The notes under the pieces: model-generated
What the model saw: only the letters and a program-made list of their open reading frames with translations
The model's database searches: none
Told to the model about the DNA's origin: nothing
Part shown: positions 42,108-52,059 of the stretch, in pieces
Position numbering within the stretch: position 1 is the first letter of the stretch
How the letters are laid out: every line of letters begins with the position of its first letter
Position numbers and translations under genes: made by a program
Assembly: GCA_002307185.1 (NCBI GenBank)
Contig: DBTT01000046.1
Span: forward strand, 1-64,000
Origin: Bacteroidales bacterium UBA1309
GTDB lineage: Bacteria; Bacteroidota; Bacteroidia; Bacteroidales; Dysgonomonadaceae
Reading direction: 5' to 3'
DNA: 64,000 bases

Positions 42108-43646
42108 TTAATAACGATACAAGCTTGCCACCTCATCCGCAGTCAAAGCCTTGTTGTAGATTCTCAGCTCGTCCATCATCCCAGCCATGGCCTTTCGGGT
42201 GTCGCTGCTCGAATTATAAACACCCGTTCCGTCTTCCCACAATGTGAACGGATAGTCGTTGGTGGAATCATACAATCCGCCAATGATTGCGCTTAAGCTT
42301 TTGCCTGATGAATAAACATACTCAACGCCATCACAATATGCATGAAGGGCTTGGTTTGTACGATCTACAACTACCGTCACCATATGCCATTGATTATCCG
42401 AAATGGAGGGCGCACGAGTCGTTGTTTCTTTCGCTTTCCAATCGACACGGGTACTTCCTGTGCCGTTGCCATTCATATTAATGATCCACCCGCTTCCGGA
42501 AGTTGTCGCATCGGAAGCGACATAGGTATTTCCCCCATTGGTACACAACAGTATCCCGGCATTGCTCCCGCTGTCCCAGTCTTTATTTCCCCACAAAACA
42601 GGATCCGAACCGACACCAGCTAATTTCACCCAAATATTTACACTAAAATCCTGCGTGGCGGAAGGACGAAGCAAATCGTGTTTTGGCAGCACAGCATAGG
42701 ATCCTGCATTGAATTGAGCAACATAACCGCGGGTGGCATCACTGACAATCTCCACATCTGCCGAAGCATTCGAACCCAATGTCGCATCGAATTTATTTCC
42801 GCTTTTATCCGACAGGTCTTCATCAAATGGCAGGTATGCAACCAGCGAGGTGGCACTTCCAGAAGTGGTTGTGAAACTCCAGGTAGAATTGCCGGAGAAA
42901 CCTTCGAATTCATTCCCATCAGTGTCGAGAACAGCCCCTGCATCCAAGGTGACATAATAGCTTGTCGCAAAGTCGAGCAAATCTTCCAAAAGAAGTGTCA
43001 TTTTTTTGCCTTGAATTGTCACTTTCGAACTCGTAATCGCTACTTCAGCCACTTTTTCATCGCCGTCAGTTGTATAGACAGTGATATTTCCCGATGTGGC
43101 TTTGGCTATGCTGTCCGAAAAGGTCAAGCTAAATTTAAACAATGAGGCATTGGTGCTTCCGGTTTCGGGAGAATAGGACGAGACGAAGAGACTATTTTGC
43201 TTCCTGGTTTTAAAAGTCCAGGTAGAATCTTGCCCCATATATTTATTTCCAAGAAGGTCGGTGACAAATCCCGGATCGATGGTAACCGTATAATTTTCAC
43301 TTGCCGTAAGATCGTCCGGATCGATGGTCAATACACGTTTGTCACTGCTGATAGTGACTTCGTCGGCAGTGACATCAATCGTTTGGGTATCAATGGCGCT
43401 GGCTATTGTGACAGTGCCGCTCCCTTTTTGAATATACTCATTGAAGGTCAGCACCAGGTTGGCGCTTGCCGAAATGTCTTCCGTTCCCGAAACAGGGTTG
43501 AAGCTTACTACTGTGGGGTTGGCCGCATCCACCGTGTAGTCGTAGTCTTCTTTGCAGGAAGAAAAGAGACTAATGCCCAACAGGGCCAAAAGCGTGGCAA
43601 CAAACGAATATTTGTATTTGTCGAATAGCGTTTTTTTCGTTCTCAT
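42108..43646 (-). CDS. Surface lipoprotein with two Ig-like (Big_5) domains and a LamG domain
   Basis: The 512-residue protein has a lipobox LFSSC followed by KEDYD, which fits the Bacteroidetes lipoprotein export signal for surface display. Two Ig-like units follow (about 42-150 and 152-260: VVSFNPVSGTEDIS and FVSSYSPETGSTNAS starts, each ending in TWxFxT). A concanavalin-like LamG domain (about 265-512: VAYLPFDEDLSDKSGNKFDA ... MAGMMDELRIYNKALTADEV) completes it. It has no catalytic motif and is best seen as a surface binding protein of the locus. Confidence 0.85.
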   Translation of the reverse strand: MRTKKTLFDKYKYSFVATLLALLGISLFSSCKEDYDYTVDAANPTVVSFNPVSGTEDISASANLVLTFNEYIQKGSGTVTIASAIDTQTIDVTADEVTISSDKRVLTIDPDDLTASENYTVTIDPGFVTDLLGNKYMGQDSTWTFKTRKQNSLFVSSYSPETGSTNASLFKFSLTFSDSIAKATSGNITVYTTDGDEKVAEVAITSSKVTIQGKKMTLLLEDLLDFATSYYVTLDAGAVLDTDGNEFEGFSGNSTWSFTTTSGSATSLVAYLPFDEDLSDKSGNKFDATLGSNASADVEIVSDATRGYVAQFNAGSYAVLPKHDLLRPSATQDFSVNIWVKLAGVGSDPVLWGNKDWDSGSNAGILLCTNGGNTYVASDATTSGSGWIINMNGNGTGSTRVDWKAKETTTRAPSISDNQWHMVTVVVDRTNQALHAYCDGVEYVYSSGKSLSAIIGGLYDSTNDYPFTLWEDGTGVYNSSSDTRKAMAGMMDELRIYNKALTADEVASLYRY

Positions 43647-43704
43647 ATATTTATTGCTTTTTTTTGATGATATACAAATCTATTTCTTTAGCCCTTTTGC
43701 CCGA

Positions 43705-44196
43705 TTACTGCCTGGTCAATGTCACGCTAAAATTACCTTGTCCAGCATCGCCAGTGTCGGTGTTTTCCCATCCCATATAAAACGAGAGGGTCAGGTAAGA
43801 AGCGTTGACACTCACTTTGAATGAATCAACGGGCGTGACATTGCCCAATGTGACCACCGACGTGGAGTCTTGATTGGAATTCACCAAAGTCCAGTTGCTA
43901 ATGGACGAACTAAACACGATTGGGCAATTCTCGGCATAAAACTGCTTCGGATATCCGTTATCATCTGTGGTGAAGACCAACCGCATTGACCCGAAAATTT
44001 CATCTGGCAGGTTGTCGGGTAAAACTAGCTTACTCGGACTGGCCCAAGTGCCGTCAATGCGTCCGGCGAGCAACTGTTGTGTATCCAAATCCAAGCCAAC
44101 TATTTCTTCTTCCTTGCAGGATTGCAAGGAAGCCAAAAGCATTGAAAAAAACAACACTACTGCAACAGTGTAAATGTCACGAAATCTTATTTTCAT
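43705..44196 (-). CDS. Small surface lipoprotein, function unknown
   Basis: The 163-residue protein has a lipobox SLQSC followed by KEEE, again the surface-export type of start. The rest looks like one beta-sandwich (GTWASPSKLVLP ... LTLSFYMGWENTDTGD). No family was recognised with certainty; it recalls small lipocalin-like Bacteroidetes lipoproteins. It lies 13 nt after the phosphatase-LamG gene and 58 nt before the Ig/LamG lipoprotein. Confidence 0.75.
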   Translation of the reverse strand: MKIRFRDIYTVAVVLFFSMLLASLQSCKEEEIVGLDLDTQQLLAGRIDGTWASPSKLVLPDNLPDEIFGSMRLVFTTDDNGYPKQFYAENCPIVFSSSISNWTLVNSNQDSTSVVTLGNVTPVDSFKVSVNASYLTLSFYMGWENTDTGDAGQGNFSVTLTRQ

Positions 44197-44209
44197 ATAG
44201 TATAAATTT

Positions 44210-45841
44210 TTAATTTACTTTAAACAGGCGGTAGGGTACATTTGCTTTCAAAACAGTTCCATCCAGCCCCCAAGCAGAATCAATACCGATTCCCAATTGA
44301 TTCAGCACATTTGCGGCCACATCCGTGAGGCTCAACGGATAATAGGGGTGGCGTTCGGTAGCTGTCCCTACCAGCTCCCCGTTGTTCCCTTGCCCGCTGT
44401 AATCTTTCACGGTTGTCCCGCTCACCTCGTCCATCTTGAGATAAAGATTCAAGGACGAAAGATAAGGGTGTGTGCTGCTTTCGATATTCCGTTGATTCAT
44501 ATACTTTTTGATGGTTTCCGAAGGCAGCACATCCGTCCAGACACGAACTTCGTTGAAAGTGCCCGACCAGTTGGGAGAGCCTCCGCTGTATGTCTGGGTG
44601 CCATCCTGGGCCAAACAAAGGTAATTGTAAGGGGACGCCATGTTGTCAGCGGAAACATAGCTCAATTTAGATTCATTAACAAGCTCACCGTCCTGGTAAA
44701 TATCGCACTGGTTTGTTTTGTCGAACGAGACGGCAATATGGTGCCAGCTTTCATCTTCGATGGTGCCTCCCTTGATGTCATAACGGGTGCCAGATTGATT
44801 GGCTATATTGATTTTCCATGCCGTGCCGCTCCGGCAAATGGTGAAGCCAGGATTGCCGCCCGAGTCCCAGTTCTTATCCCCTATGATGGAAGGGTCGCTG
44901 CTATTGTCGGTGCCGGGTTTGATCCACATTTCGATTGTGAATTTGTCCATGCCTTGCAAAGCTGTCCCGGCAATGGGAATTCTCACGTAGGTGTAATCGC
45001 CCGATGATTCCTTGTTGATAGTCAAGGTGTTGTCCGCTCCAGAAATAGGATCTTGGGAAGCAGCATCCATTTCCTTGTCGTCAAAATCGCTTCCCGAAAG
45101 AATCATGGGGACATCAATTTCTTCTTGAGTGGTATTTGGTTGTTCTCCGCTTTCTGTTCCACCATGAGTGGAAACAAAATAGATCGACCAATTTTCATTC
45201 GAGTAATTACTCCTCGATTCAATCGCTTCGGACAAGGCCGCCACATAACTATCAATTTGCTGTATGGCAATCACATAGGAAGCATCCCTCAATTGGTACC
45301 CGCCACTTTTGCCCACTTCTTCCGGGCTGCTGAATTGGGCAAAAACGACATCCACATCATCTTGCTTTAAGAGTTCGGCAGTCTTTTGCTCCACCTCATC
45401 ATCAGAAGAATAATTATATTTATAGTCGGCATCCGCATTCAAATAATTGTTGATGTCCGCATTGCGAACAACAGAAGCAACCACAACACTTGATTTATTC
45501 GATTTGATGCGGCTCACGAGCGGGAGATAGGCCGTGAAATTATTTCCGGAGAACGAGCCATTTGTTGCCACACCATTTTTGTCTGCGGAGACTCCCGTCA
45601 GCAGAGTGGCCCACCCTGTTGAAGAATAAGCGGGAAGCCCGCCGTAACTGTTCATGTTATAGGTGGCATTTTCGATCAAATCGTCGATGCCTGGGGTGGA
45701 AGCATAGTCGATGGCCGTGTTGATGATGCCGTCAACACCAATGACAAGAATCTTAGTTTCCTTATCGGCAGCAAGCACGTTTGCATGAAATGCAATGACA
45801 GCAACCGGAATGAGAAATAATTGTTTAATAAAGTGTCTCAT
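44210..45841 (-). CDS. Secreted alkaline-phosphatase-fold protein with inserted LamG domain, probably inactive
   Basis: The 543-residue protein has a signal peptide (cut near VLA-AD). Residues 28-265 and about 495-543 form one alkaline-phosphatase-like fold. Residues about 270-480 are a LamG domain inserted between them. D37 (GVDGI) and a serine in AYSSTGW (73/74) are present, but the positions matching D183/H187 of the neighbouring phosphodiesterase are S171 and E175 (FSSPEEV), and its DH pair reads TH (STHGG). With most metal ligands lost it is more likely a binding protein than an esterase. Confidence 0.8.
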   Translation of the reverse strand: MRHFIKQLFLIPVAVIAFHANVLAADKETKILVIGVDGIINTAIDYASTPGIDDLIENATYNMNSYGGLPAYSSTGWATLLTGVSADKNGVATNGSFSGNNFTAYLPLVSRIKSNKSSVVVASVVRNADINNYLNADADYKYNYSSDDEVEQKTAELLKQDDVDVVFAQFSSPEEVGKSGGYQLRDASYVIAIQQIDSYVAALSEAIESRSNYSNENWSIYFVSTHGGTESGEQPNTTQEEIDVPMILSGSDFDDKEMDAASQDPISGADNTLTINKESSGDYTYVRIPIAGTALQGMDKFTIEMWIKPGTDNSSDPSIIGDKNWDSGGNPGFTICRSGTAWKINIANQSGTRYDIKGGTIEDESWHHIAVSFDKTNQCDIYQDGELVNESKLSYVSADNMASPYNYLCLAQDGTQTYSGGSPNWSGTFNEVRVWTDVLPSETIKKYMNQRNIESSTHPYLSSLNLYLKMDEVSGTTVKDYSGQGNNGELVGTATERHPYYPLSLTDVAANVLNQLGIGIDSAWGLDGTVLKANVPYRLFKVN

Positions 45842-45847
45842 GTCTTT

Positions 45848-46693
45848 TTATTTGTATAACCTGATTATATAACTGCCGGGATAGCCCAACACAAAATCAA
45901 AATTTTCCGATTCGTAGCTAACCGAATCATTTTCATCCACTATTTTCCAGGTACAATAAGTATCTGCCGATTCTACCGGAAAATCAACGTCCCAAATTTC
46001 CCCGTCTTCGGTGTCATTGACAAAAGTGCCCTTAAATCCGCTGGAACGGTTGACCGTAAAGTCGATCCTATTGCCTGGCAGAGCCACCCCATCCAAGTAA
46101 CCGACAAACAAAATCTGATTTGGGGAGTCCGCCACCCGCTCAATGACAGGAGATTGAGCCATGCCATCGGAATATGATTCCACTTCATATTCGTTAAAAA
46201 CAATGATTAAGGCATCCTCTATGACAACGCTTCCCGAAGAGTTGGAAACCTTGATATCGAAGTGGTATTCCCCGGCAGGGATCTTGTTTTCGGCTTGCGT
46301 CTCGATTTCCCCTGTGTATTTGTCAATAGACAATGCGGGCAAATAGACGGTGTCGGTTTTCAACGCCAGCTCATCCTCGGTTTCATCCCCGTCAATCGGT
46401 TCGGTATATTGCACGACGGCAATCGAATCGCTTAAAGCCGAGACATCTTGCCCGCTGGCTTCCGTCACATTTGCTATTTCAAACGTAAGGGGAAGCGTTG
46501 ATGAAGATTCTTCAAAGTCACCGATAGATTCGGACATACCCGAAATAGCATATTGCTTCTGGTTTTCATAACCTATGTCTGCCGCAATACTTCCCGGAGC
46601 AGGCACCTCCACGCAAGCGCAAAAGGAAGAAATGACAAGCAGGGCAACAAGTGTAAAATTCAATGGCAGCTTCATTTTTTTCTCTATTTTCAT
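45848..46693 (-). CDS. SusE/F-like lipoprotein of unknown family
   Basis: The 281-residue protein has a signal with lipobox SFCAC (C27). The mature part looks like two beta-rich units: one with SIDKYTGEIETQAENKIPAGEY, a cadherin/DUF1735-like pattern, and a C-terminal domain ending GYPGSYIIRLYK. This shape is typical of accessory surface glycan-binding proteins beside SusC/SusD, but no named family was recognised. An inner ATG (MKLPLNF) is an alternative start. It lies 6 nt before the phosphatase-LamG gene. Confidence 0.75.
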   Translation of the reverse strand: MKIEKKMKLPLNFTLVALLVISSFCACVEVPAPGSIAADIGYENQKQYAISGMSESIGDFEESSSTLPLTFEIANVTEASGQDVSALSDSIAVVQYTEPIDGDETEDELALKTDTVYLPALSIDKYTGEIETQAENKIPAGEYHFDIKVSNSSGSVVIEDALIIVFNEYEVESYSDGMAQSPVIERVADSPNQILFVGYLDGVALPGNRIDFTVNRSSGFKGTFVNDTEDGEIWDVDFPVESADTYCTWKIVDENDSVSYESENFDFVLGYPGSYIIRLYK

Positions 46694-46707
46694 TTCTCAA
46701 TATTCAT

Positions 46708-47349
46708 TTAGTTAAACCCAAAAATGTGGGAAGTCGAACTCAAAACATGGACGATCCCGGTAGTTGATTGCAAATCGGACGTCACCACATCCACCGACTG
46801 GTAATTTGCCGCATCGGTTGTGCCTACATTGAAGGAATAGACGATATAAGTCGCCCCCATGTCCACATTGCCGAGATAGTCCTCTTGCGTCAAGTTGAGG
46901 CGGGCTGATCCACCACCCAAAGTTGTTGCATAGCTATAACTCGTCGAGAGGCTGTCTCTAATTATTTTTTTGCCGGGAACAATATACTCTTTCAAAATAT
47001 CCGATATGCCCGATATTTCATCATCCGTAAATTCGGAAAGGGAGGGCCACTCGTCCAAGTCAGAGAATATCAGTTTGAAATAGTTGTGGATGGAATAATC
47101 CTGCGGTGCAAAAAAAGTGGATCCTTTTGCATCCACGCTATCTTCCAAGCCGCACAACTTTATCAAAGAGACCAATGTGTCGAACGATTCCGTGTGTTTT
47201 TCCAAGTATTGCATGGTGGTCATATCCAAGACACCAACGCTATCATCCAAAATTCCTCCATCATCATAGTAATCCTCCTTGCATCCAAAAGAAGCAAGAA
47301 TGATGGAAAAGAATAAAGCCGCTGTAATATATCTGATTGCTTTTTTCAT
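46708..47349 (-). CDS. Fasciclin-domain surface lipoprotein
   Basis: The 213-residue protein has a lipobox ASFGC followed by KEDYY, a surface-export type start. One FAS1 domain follows at about residues 45-213 (MTTMQYLEKHTESFDTLVSL, STFFAPQDYSI, and the C-terminal STTGIVHVLSSTSHIF). FAS1 domains bind proteins or carbohydrates. It lies 15 nt after susD and is likely an accessory binding protein. Confidence 0.88.
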   Translation of the reverse strand: MKKAIRYITAALFFSIILASFGCKEDYYDDGGILDDSVGVLDMTTMQYLEKHTESFDTLVSLIKLCGLEDSVDAKGSTFFAPQDYSIHNYFKLIFSDLDEWPSLSEFTDDEISGISDILKEYIVPGKKIIRDSLSTSYSYATTLGGGSARLNLTQEDYLGNVDMGATYIVYSFNVGTTDAANYQSVDVVTSDLQSTTGIVHVLSSTSHIFGFN

Positions 47350-47364
47350 ACGATTAATGTTATA

Positions 47365-48900
47365 TCATTGATTATATTGCCAATAGGTCGTCTGTTCCAT
47401 ATTCGGGTTGTTTTCGAAAGCCTCGTCGTCAACCGGGAAGAATCCGGCTCCTTCTTCCTCGTCTTCTTCCGAGATATAACTATTGAATTCGTGCAAACGC
47501 CCCAAGCGGACCAAATCGTAGCACCGCTGGAATTCGCCTATCAACTCCCGGCGTCTTTCTTGCAAAGCATATTCTACCACAGTTTCCTGATCTTCGGAAG
47601 CGACATCGGAAACGCCGGCACGCGCACGCACCAAATTGATATTTGCCAAAGCATCGGCGAGATTTCCAAGCCGGGCATCGGCTTCGGCTTTCAAGAGCAA
47701 TAATCCGGCATAACGATAAACCGTTATCGGGCAAGCTATCTTATCGTAACTCCTATCCTTGTCTTTCCTATATTTGGCAAACATAATTTGTTCTTCCCCG
47801 TTGGCCAAGGGATCCGAATAAATCGACCTCAATTCACTCGAGCTTGTCGAAAAGTCGATACTTTGAAAAAACTGAGGGACACGCAGATCAGACCCATCCG
47901 CATCATAGTCAGGGAAAATTTCCAAAATCTTAGATCTGGCCACTGCAAGAGAAAGATTGCTTCTCGATGTGTATGGATTGGTCAGATAATAGGTGAGAAT
48001 CGTACCGTAATAGCCCGAATATTCCCCCTCGTCGGCATCGTAATACATTTGAAAGACAATCTCGTTGGAATTGCCGTTGTCGAACATTTCCCGAAAGTCA
48101 CTTATCGGCACCAATTCAAAGACATCGGAATCAATGATTTTTTGGATATCATCCGATGCCTTTTGATACTCGCCCAACCACATGTAGGCATCGGCCTGCA
48201 AAGCAAGTGCAGCACCTTTTGTCCCGCGGGACACATATTTTTTTCTTGTCATGCCGTCGTACGTCCAAGGCAGATCAGGCAAAGATTCTTCCAATTCACT
48301 GACTACCATAGTCATAACAGAATCACGCGGGGAACGCCCCAATGCCTCCACATTTCGCGCGGTTAAATTGATGGGCACGTCGCCCCAAATTCGGGCGGCG
48401 TAAAAATGCGACATGGCACGGAGGAAACGAGCTTCCGCCAATAATTGATTTTTCCTGTCGGTTGTCAAATCTTCCGTGATATCCGGCACTTTTTCTAGTA
48501 CCAGATTGCATTGTTCAATAGCACGATAGTAGAGACGCCAGTTATTCAGGGGCTGCAGCTCGGAACGGGATATCAGTTTATTCTGGAAGCAAGCCTCCCA
48601 GTCTCCATCATCACTCGGTGTGATCCAGTCTCCACAACGGGCATCTCCCCAGAAATAATAGTCGCCCCATGCCCCGTTCCGGGTGGTGGACGGAGTATCT
48701 TCTTTTGTCAAACCGGCAAGAGCACGCCTGAATATTGTAAAGGCCTTAGCCACAGCACCCTCTGCATCATCCCCTGTTGTCCAGGCTTGATCCTCGGTCA
48801 CAGTGTCAATCGGTTGTTGGTCCAACCAATCACTACAGCTTGCCGTAAATAAAAGCAAACTGATAGAAAAAACTGCAATTATTCCATTTTTCATTTTCAA
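47365..48900 (-). CDS. SusD/RagB-family nutrient-binding lipoprotein (pair 1)
   Basis: The 511-residue protein has a lipobox TASC followed by SDWLDQQP, typical of SusD. TPR-like helices follow, with ARFLRAMSHFYAARIWGDVP, the family signature, and a RagB/SusD C-terminal region (ALQERRRELIGEFQRCYDLVRLGRL). SusD proteins sit on the outer face as lids over their SusC partner, here 15 nt upstream, and capture oligomeric nutrients. Confidence 0.95.
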   Translation of the reverse strand: MKMKNGIIAVFSISLLLFTASCSDWLDQQPIDTVTEDQAWTTGDDAEGAVAKAFTIFRRALAGLTKEDTPSTTRNGAWGDYYFWGDARCGDWITPSDDGDWEACFQNKLISRSELQPLNNWRLYYRAIEQCNLVLEKVPDITEDLTTDRKNQLLAEARFLRAMSHFYAARIWGDVPINLTARNVEALGRSPRDSVMTMVVSELEESLPDLPWTYDGMTRKKYVSRGTKGAALALQADAYMWLGEYQKASDDIQKIIDSDVFELVPISDFREMFDNGNSNEIVFQMYYDADEGEYSGYYGTILTYYLTNPYTSRSNLSLAVARSKILEIFPDYDADGSDLRVPQFFQSIDFSTSSSELRSIYSDPLANGEEQIMFAKYRKDKDRSYDKIACPITVYRYAGLLLLKAEADARLGNLADALANINLVRARAGVSDVASEDQETVVEYALQERRRELIGEFQRCYDLVRLGRLHEFNSYISEEDEEEGAGFFPVDDEAFENNPNMEQTTYWQYNQ

Positions 48901-48915
48901 TGTCTTATTTCAAAT

Positions 48916-51900
48916 TTATAAACCCAAGGAAATACCAAACAGAAGCATCCTTTTTTTCGGATATCCGCCAGAACTGTCAAAGCCATCGGTCGAGACCAAC
49001 TCTGCGTCCGGCCCGCTGTATCTTTGAAAGGTGGCAGCATTGTCCAAGGTGCAGTAAAACCTTGCCTTTGAAAGAAACGGCAAATGTTTCATCGCTTTCT
49101 TGTCGAAATTATAAGAAAGAGTTATAGATTTCACCTTAAAATACGACCCGTCCTCTATGTATTGCGAATCTTGCGTGAATATCTGGTTCACATCGTTCCA
49201 GGGGTTCAGCGTTGGGTATTTTGCCTTGTCCCCGCTTTTTTCCCAGATAGAATATTTATCGAAATTGGGAAGAGAGACATTTCCTGCAAAATCATCGGCC
49301 AGCGACAATCGGTCCAAGAGGTCGCTATTGACAACTTTCCGGCCGAGGGTAAAGGTGGAAACAAGGCTCACTCCCCAATTGCCGTAAGAGAAGTCATTTG
49401 TCCAACCACCCGTCCATTGAGGATTAGGATCTCCCGAGTATAGGCGGTCATCGACATCGATTTGATAATCGTCGTTCTGATCCTTGAAATTACGATCTCC
49501 CACAGCCAACACCTTGTCATTCAAGCCTACCAGCTGAGCCCCTGTTTTCGGATTCACAGGTATTTCATTTTCAGTCTGGTAGATTCCTTGCGATTGGTAG
49601 AAGAAAAATCCGTTCAATGGATTTCCGACACGGATAATCGAACCGAAATCTGTGCCCGAACTGCTTGTCTTGATAATGTCCGCATTACCGTCCGGCAGCC
49701 CCACCACCCTATTCTTGTTGTAAGCAAAATTCAGATTCATTGTCCAGTTCAATTTCCGTCCAAAGCGTTGGTTCAAGTTGAAGGTAAATTCCAATCCTTG
49801 ATTCAACACATCTGCGGCATTCCGATACACTTCATTGTATCCGGAAGTTGTCGGCAAATCCGTAGTCAGCAAAAGACCTTTCGTCAGTTTTTGGTAAGCG
49901 TCAAAAATAAATTCAACTTTGTTGTCGAATAGAGATAAATCAAGACCAATGTCGGTCATTTCACTTTTCACCCAAGTCAAGTTTTTGTTCAAATAGCCGT
50001 CATACCATGCGGGGCTATAGCCGGATATTCCGCCATAAGAAATTTCCAACAACGAATTATATGTGTCCAGCGAACCCGCATCCATGACTCCTAGCGCAAG
50101 ATAATTCTTGTCCCATGTCGATCCCGAAATCCCATAGCTTAATCTTAACTTACCTGTATTCAGCCATTTATACTTTGACAAAAATTCTTCCTTCGAAAAA
50201 TTCCATCCCGCCGAAACAGAAGGGAATACGCCCCAACGGTTGGAAGCACCGAATTTTGACGATCCATCCGCCCGGAGCGATGCACCGGCCAAATATTTCT
50301 CCTTATAGGCATAATTGAGCCGGCTAAAATAGGAAAGCATCGTGGAGCAAGTATAATTGCTTTGCCCGATGCTGTTGTCATCGTCTTCGATTGTTTCGGA
50401 CAATGAAACGGCGCTGCTTGCCGTGGCCACCTTGGTATAGCTGGTGGTTGTTTTTTCGGCACTTTGCCCCAGCAGCAACTGGAAGTTATGGTCTTGCCCG
50501 AATTTTGGCGAATAAGTCAGCGTGTTCTCAAAAAGAAGATTTTTCGTTTCTGCCACTTTACTCGTTTTATCGGATTTCAGTGTCCTGCGCGAGGTGCTTA
50601 CGCTGTCATTCATCGCGCGTCCGTACTCAAAGCTCAATTGGACGTTGTAGTTGAAATTCTTCAAGAAATTGACCGAAGCATTCGTGCTGAAACGGACTTT
50701 ATCATTCAGGCTGCTGTTGCGCCCTGCGCCATACACCTCGGCTCCCGCCACCTTTGGATTGTTTGGCAAGGGAAGCAAAGAGGAATAATTTGCACTTAAC
50801 TCATCCGGGTTTTTGCTTTGGTCGGTTCTCGAAAGAGCCAAAGTGTTGTTCAAGGTCAATGAATTGTTCAATGCGTTGAAACTTGTGTTTGCCATGAGGC
50901 TATATCTCTTGAAGCCGGTGTTGAACAAAATCCCTTCGTTGTCCAGGTATCCCAGACTGACGCTGTACTGCCCGAAATCGCCGGCCCCACGCACCGAGGT
51001 GTTGTAGTTCTGCGTTGTGGATGCATTGTAAAGGTATCCTTGCCAGTCGGAAGAATTGTTGTAGAAAGGATTGGTTATATCGGTGTACATGCTCGGCATC
51101 GAAATACCGTAGGGAGCATACAATTCGTATAACTTCGCAACTTGCTGGCGTTCTTTCACGCCCCCTGCCACATCCCTCAACTGGGGGACAAAATTGACCC
51201 CATAGCTTGCATTGGCATTGATTTGCGGTCGGCCTCTTTTTCCTTTTTTGGTGGTGATCAGGATAACCCCGTTAGCTGCCCTCGATCCGTAGATCGCAGC
51301 AGCAGAGGCATCTTTCAACACCACCACGTCTTCAATGTCCTGCGGGTTCAGATCGGCAAGAATGTTGGTAGAGGTCGCGGCAAAATCATCGCTGATATGA
51401 GAGATTATTGGAACGCCATCCACCACGTACAGCGGGTCGGATACTGTTCCGTCTGTTCGGCTCACGGATGCCAATCCACGGATGATCACAGTGGGCGAAG
51501 CACCCGGCTCACCCGAGTTGACCTGCACGTTAAGCCCGGCAACTCGCCCTTGCAATAAATTTTCAAAAGATTCGGTGGCCTGATCTTTTGAAATCTTATC
51601 CATGTCCACACTCGTGATCGAGCCGGTCACCTCCTGCTTGATTTGTGTCCCGTACCCCACAACCACCACTTCGTTTATCGTGTGATTGTCTTCCTCGAGC
51701 TCTATTGTCAAGGAAGACTGGCCGGTATATTCAACATCCTTGGTCTTATAGCCGATAATTTTGCATACAAGGACATCCCCCTTGTTTAACCTTACCTCGA
51801 AACCTCCGGACACATCTGTTGCGGCACCCTGTGTTGTCCCCTTTTTCATGACTGTCACCCCAATCAAAGGCCCTCCGCTTCGATCGACGACCTTGCCTTT

Positions 51901-51981
51901 CACAACCGTCTGGGAGATGGCTGCAAAAGAAAGGAGGAAAAGAGAAAAAAGTAAACATATCTTTCTGATTGCTGTCTTCAT
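48916..51981 (-). CDS. SusC/RagA-family TonB-dependent outer-membrane transporter (pair 1)
   Basis: The protein has 1021 residues from the inner ATG (MKTAIRKI), which gives a normal signal peptide; an ATG 18 nt upstream is possible. It has a carboxypeptidase-D-regulatory-like domain (VVKGKVVDRSGGPLIGVTV), the TonB-box-like INEVVVVGYGTQ, the plug (LLQGRVAGLNVQVNSGEPGA) and a 22-strand-type barrel ending in aromatic-rich strands. It imports large ligands with its SusD. No extracytoplasmic sigma/anti-sigma pair is adjacent and no STN domain is seen. Confidence 0.96.
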   Translation of the reverse strand: MKTAIRKICLLFSLFLLSFAAISQTVVKGKVVDRSGGPLIGVTVMKKGTTQGAATDVSGGFEVRLNKGDVLVCKIIGYKTKDVEYTGQSSLTIELEEDNHTINEVVVVGYGTQIKQEVTGSITSVDMDKISKDQATESFENLLQGRVAGLNVQVNSGEPGASPTVIIRGLASVSRTDGTVSDPLYVVDGVPIISHISDDFAATSTNILADLNPQDIEDVVVLKDASAAAIYGSRAANGVILITTKKGKRGRPQINANASYGVNFVPQLRDVAGGVKERQQVAKLYELYAPYGISMPSMYTDITNPFYNNSSDWQGYLYNASTTQNYNTSVRGAGDFGQYSVSLGYLDNEGILFNTGFKRYSLMANTSFNALNNSLTLNNTLALSRTDQSKNPDELSANYSSLLPLPNNPKVAGAEVYGAGRNSSLNDKVRFSTNASVNFLKNFNYNVQLSFEYGRAMNDSVSTSRRTLKSDKTSKVAETKNLLFENTLTYSPKFGQDHNFQLLLGQSAEKTTTSYTKVATASSAVSLSETIEDDDNSIGQSNYTCSTMLSYFSRLNYAYKEKYLAGASLRADGSSKFGASNRWGVFPSVSAGWNFSKEEFLSKYKWLNTGKLRLSYGISGSTWDKNYLALGVMDAGSLDTYNSLLEISYGGISGYSPAWYDGYLNKNLTWVKSEMTDIGLDLSLFDNKVEFIFDAYQKLTKGLLLTTDLPTTSGYNEVYRNAADVLNQGLEFTFNLNQRFGRKLNWTMNLNFAYNKNRVVGLPDGNADIIKTSSSGTDFGSIIRVGNPLNGFFFYQSQGIYQTENEIPVNPKTGAQLVGLNDKVLAVGDRNFKDQNDDYQIDVDDRLYSGDPNPQWTGGWTNDFSYGNWGVSLVSTFTLGRKVVNSDLLDRLSLADDFAGNVSLPNFDKYSIWEKSGDKAKYPTLNPWNDVNQIFTQDSQYIEDGSYFKVKSITLSYNFDKKAMKHLPFLSKARFYCTLDNAATFQRYSGPDAELVSTDGFDSSGGYPKKRMLLFGISLGL

Positions 51982-52059
51982 TTGATATAAATTTTCCATT
52001 TTTGTTTTCTTGATCTTAATGCTTCGAAAAAATATATATATATTTTCAGTTCAATCACA

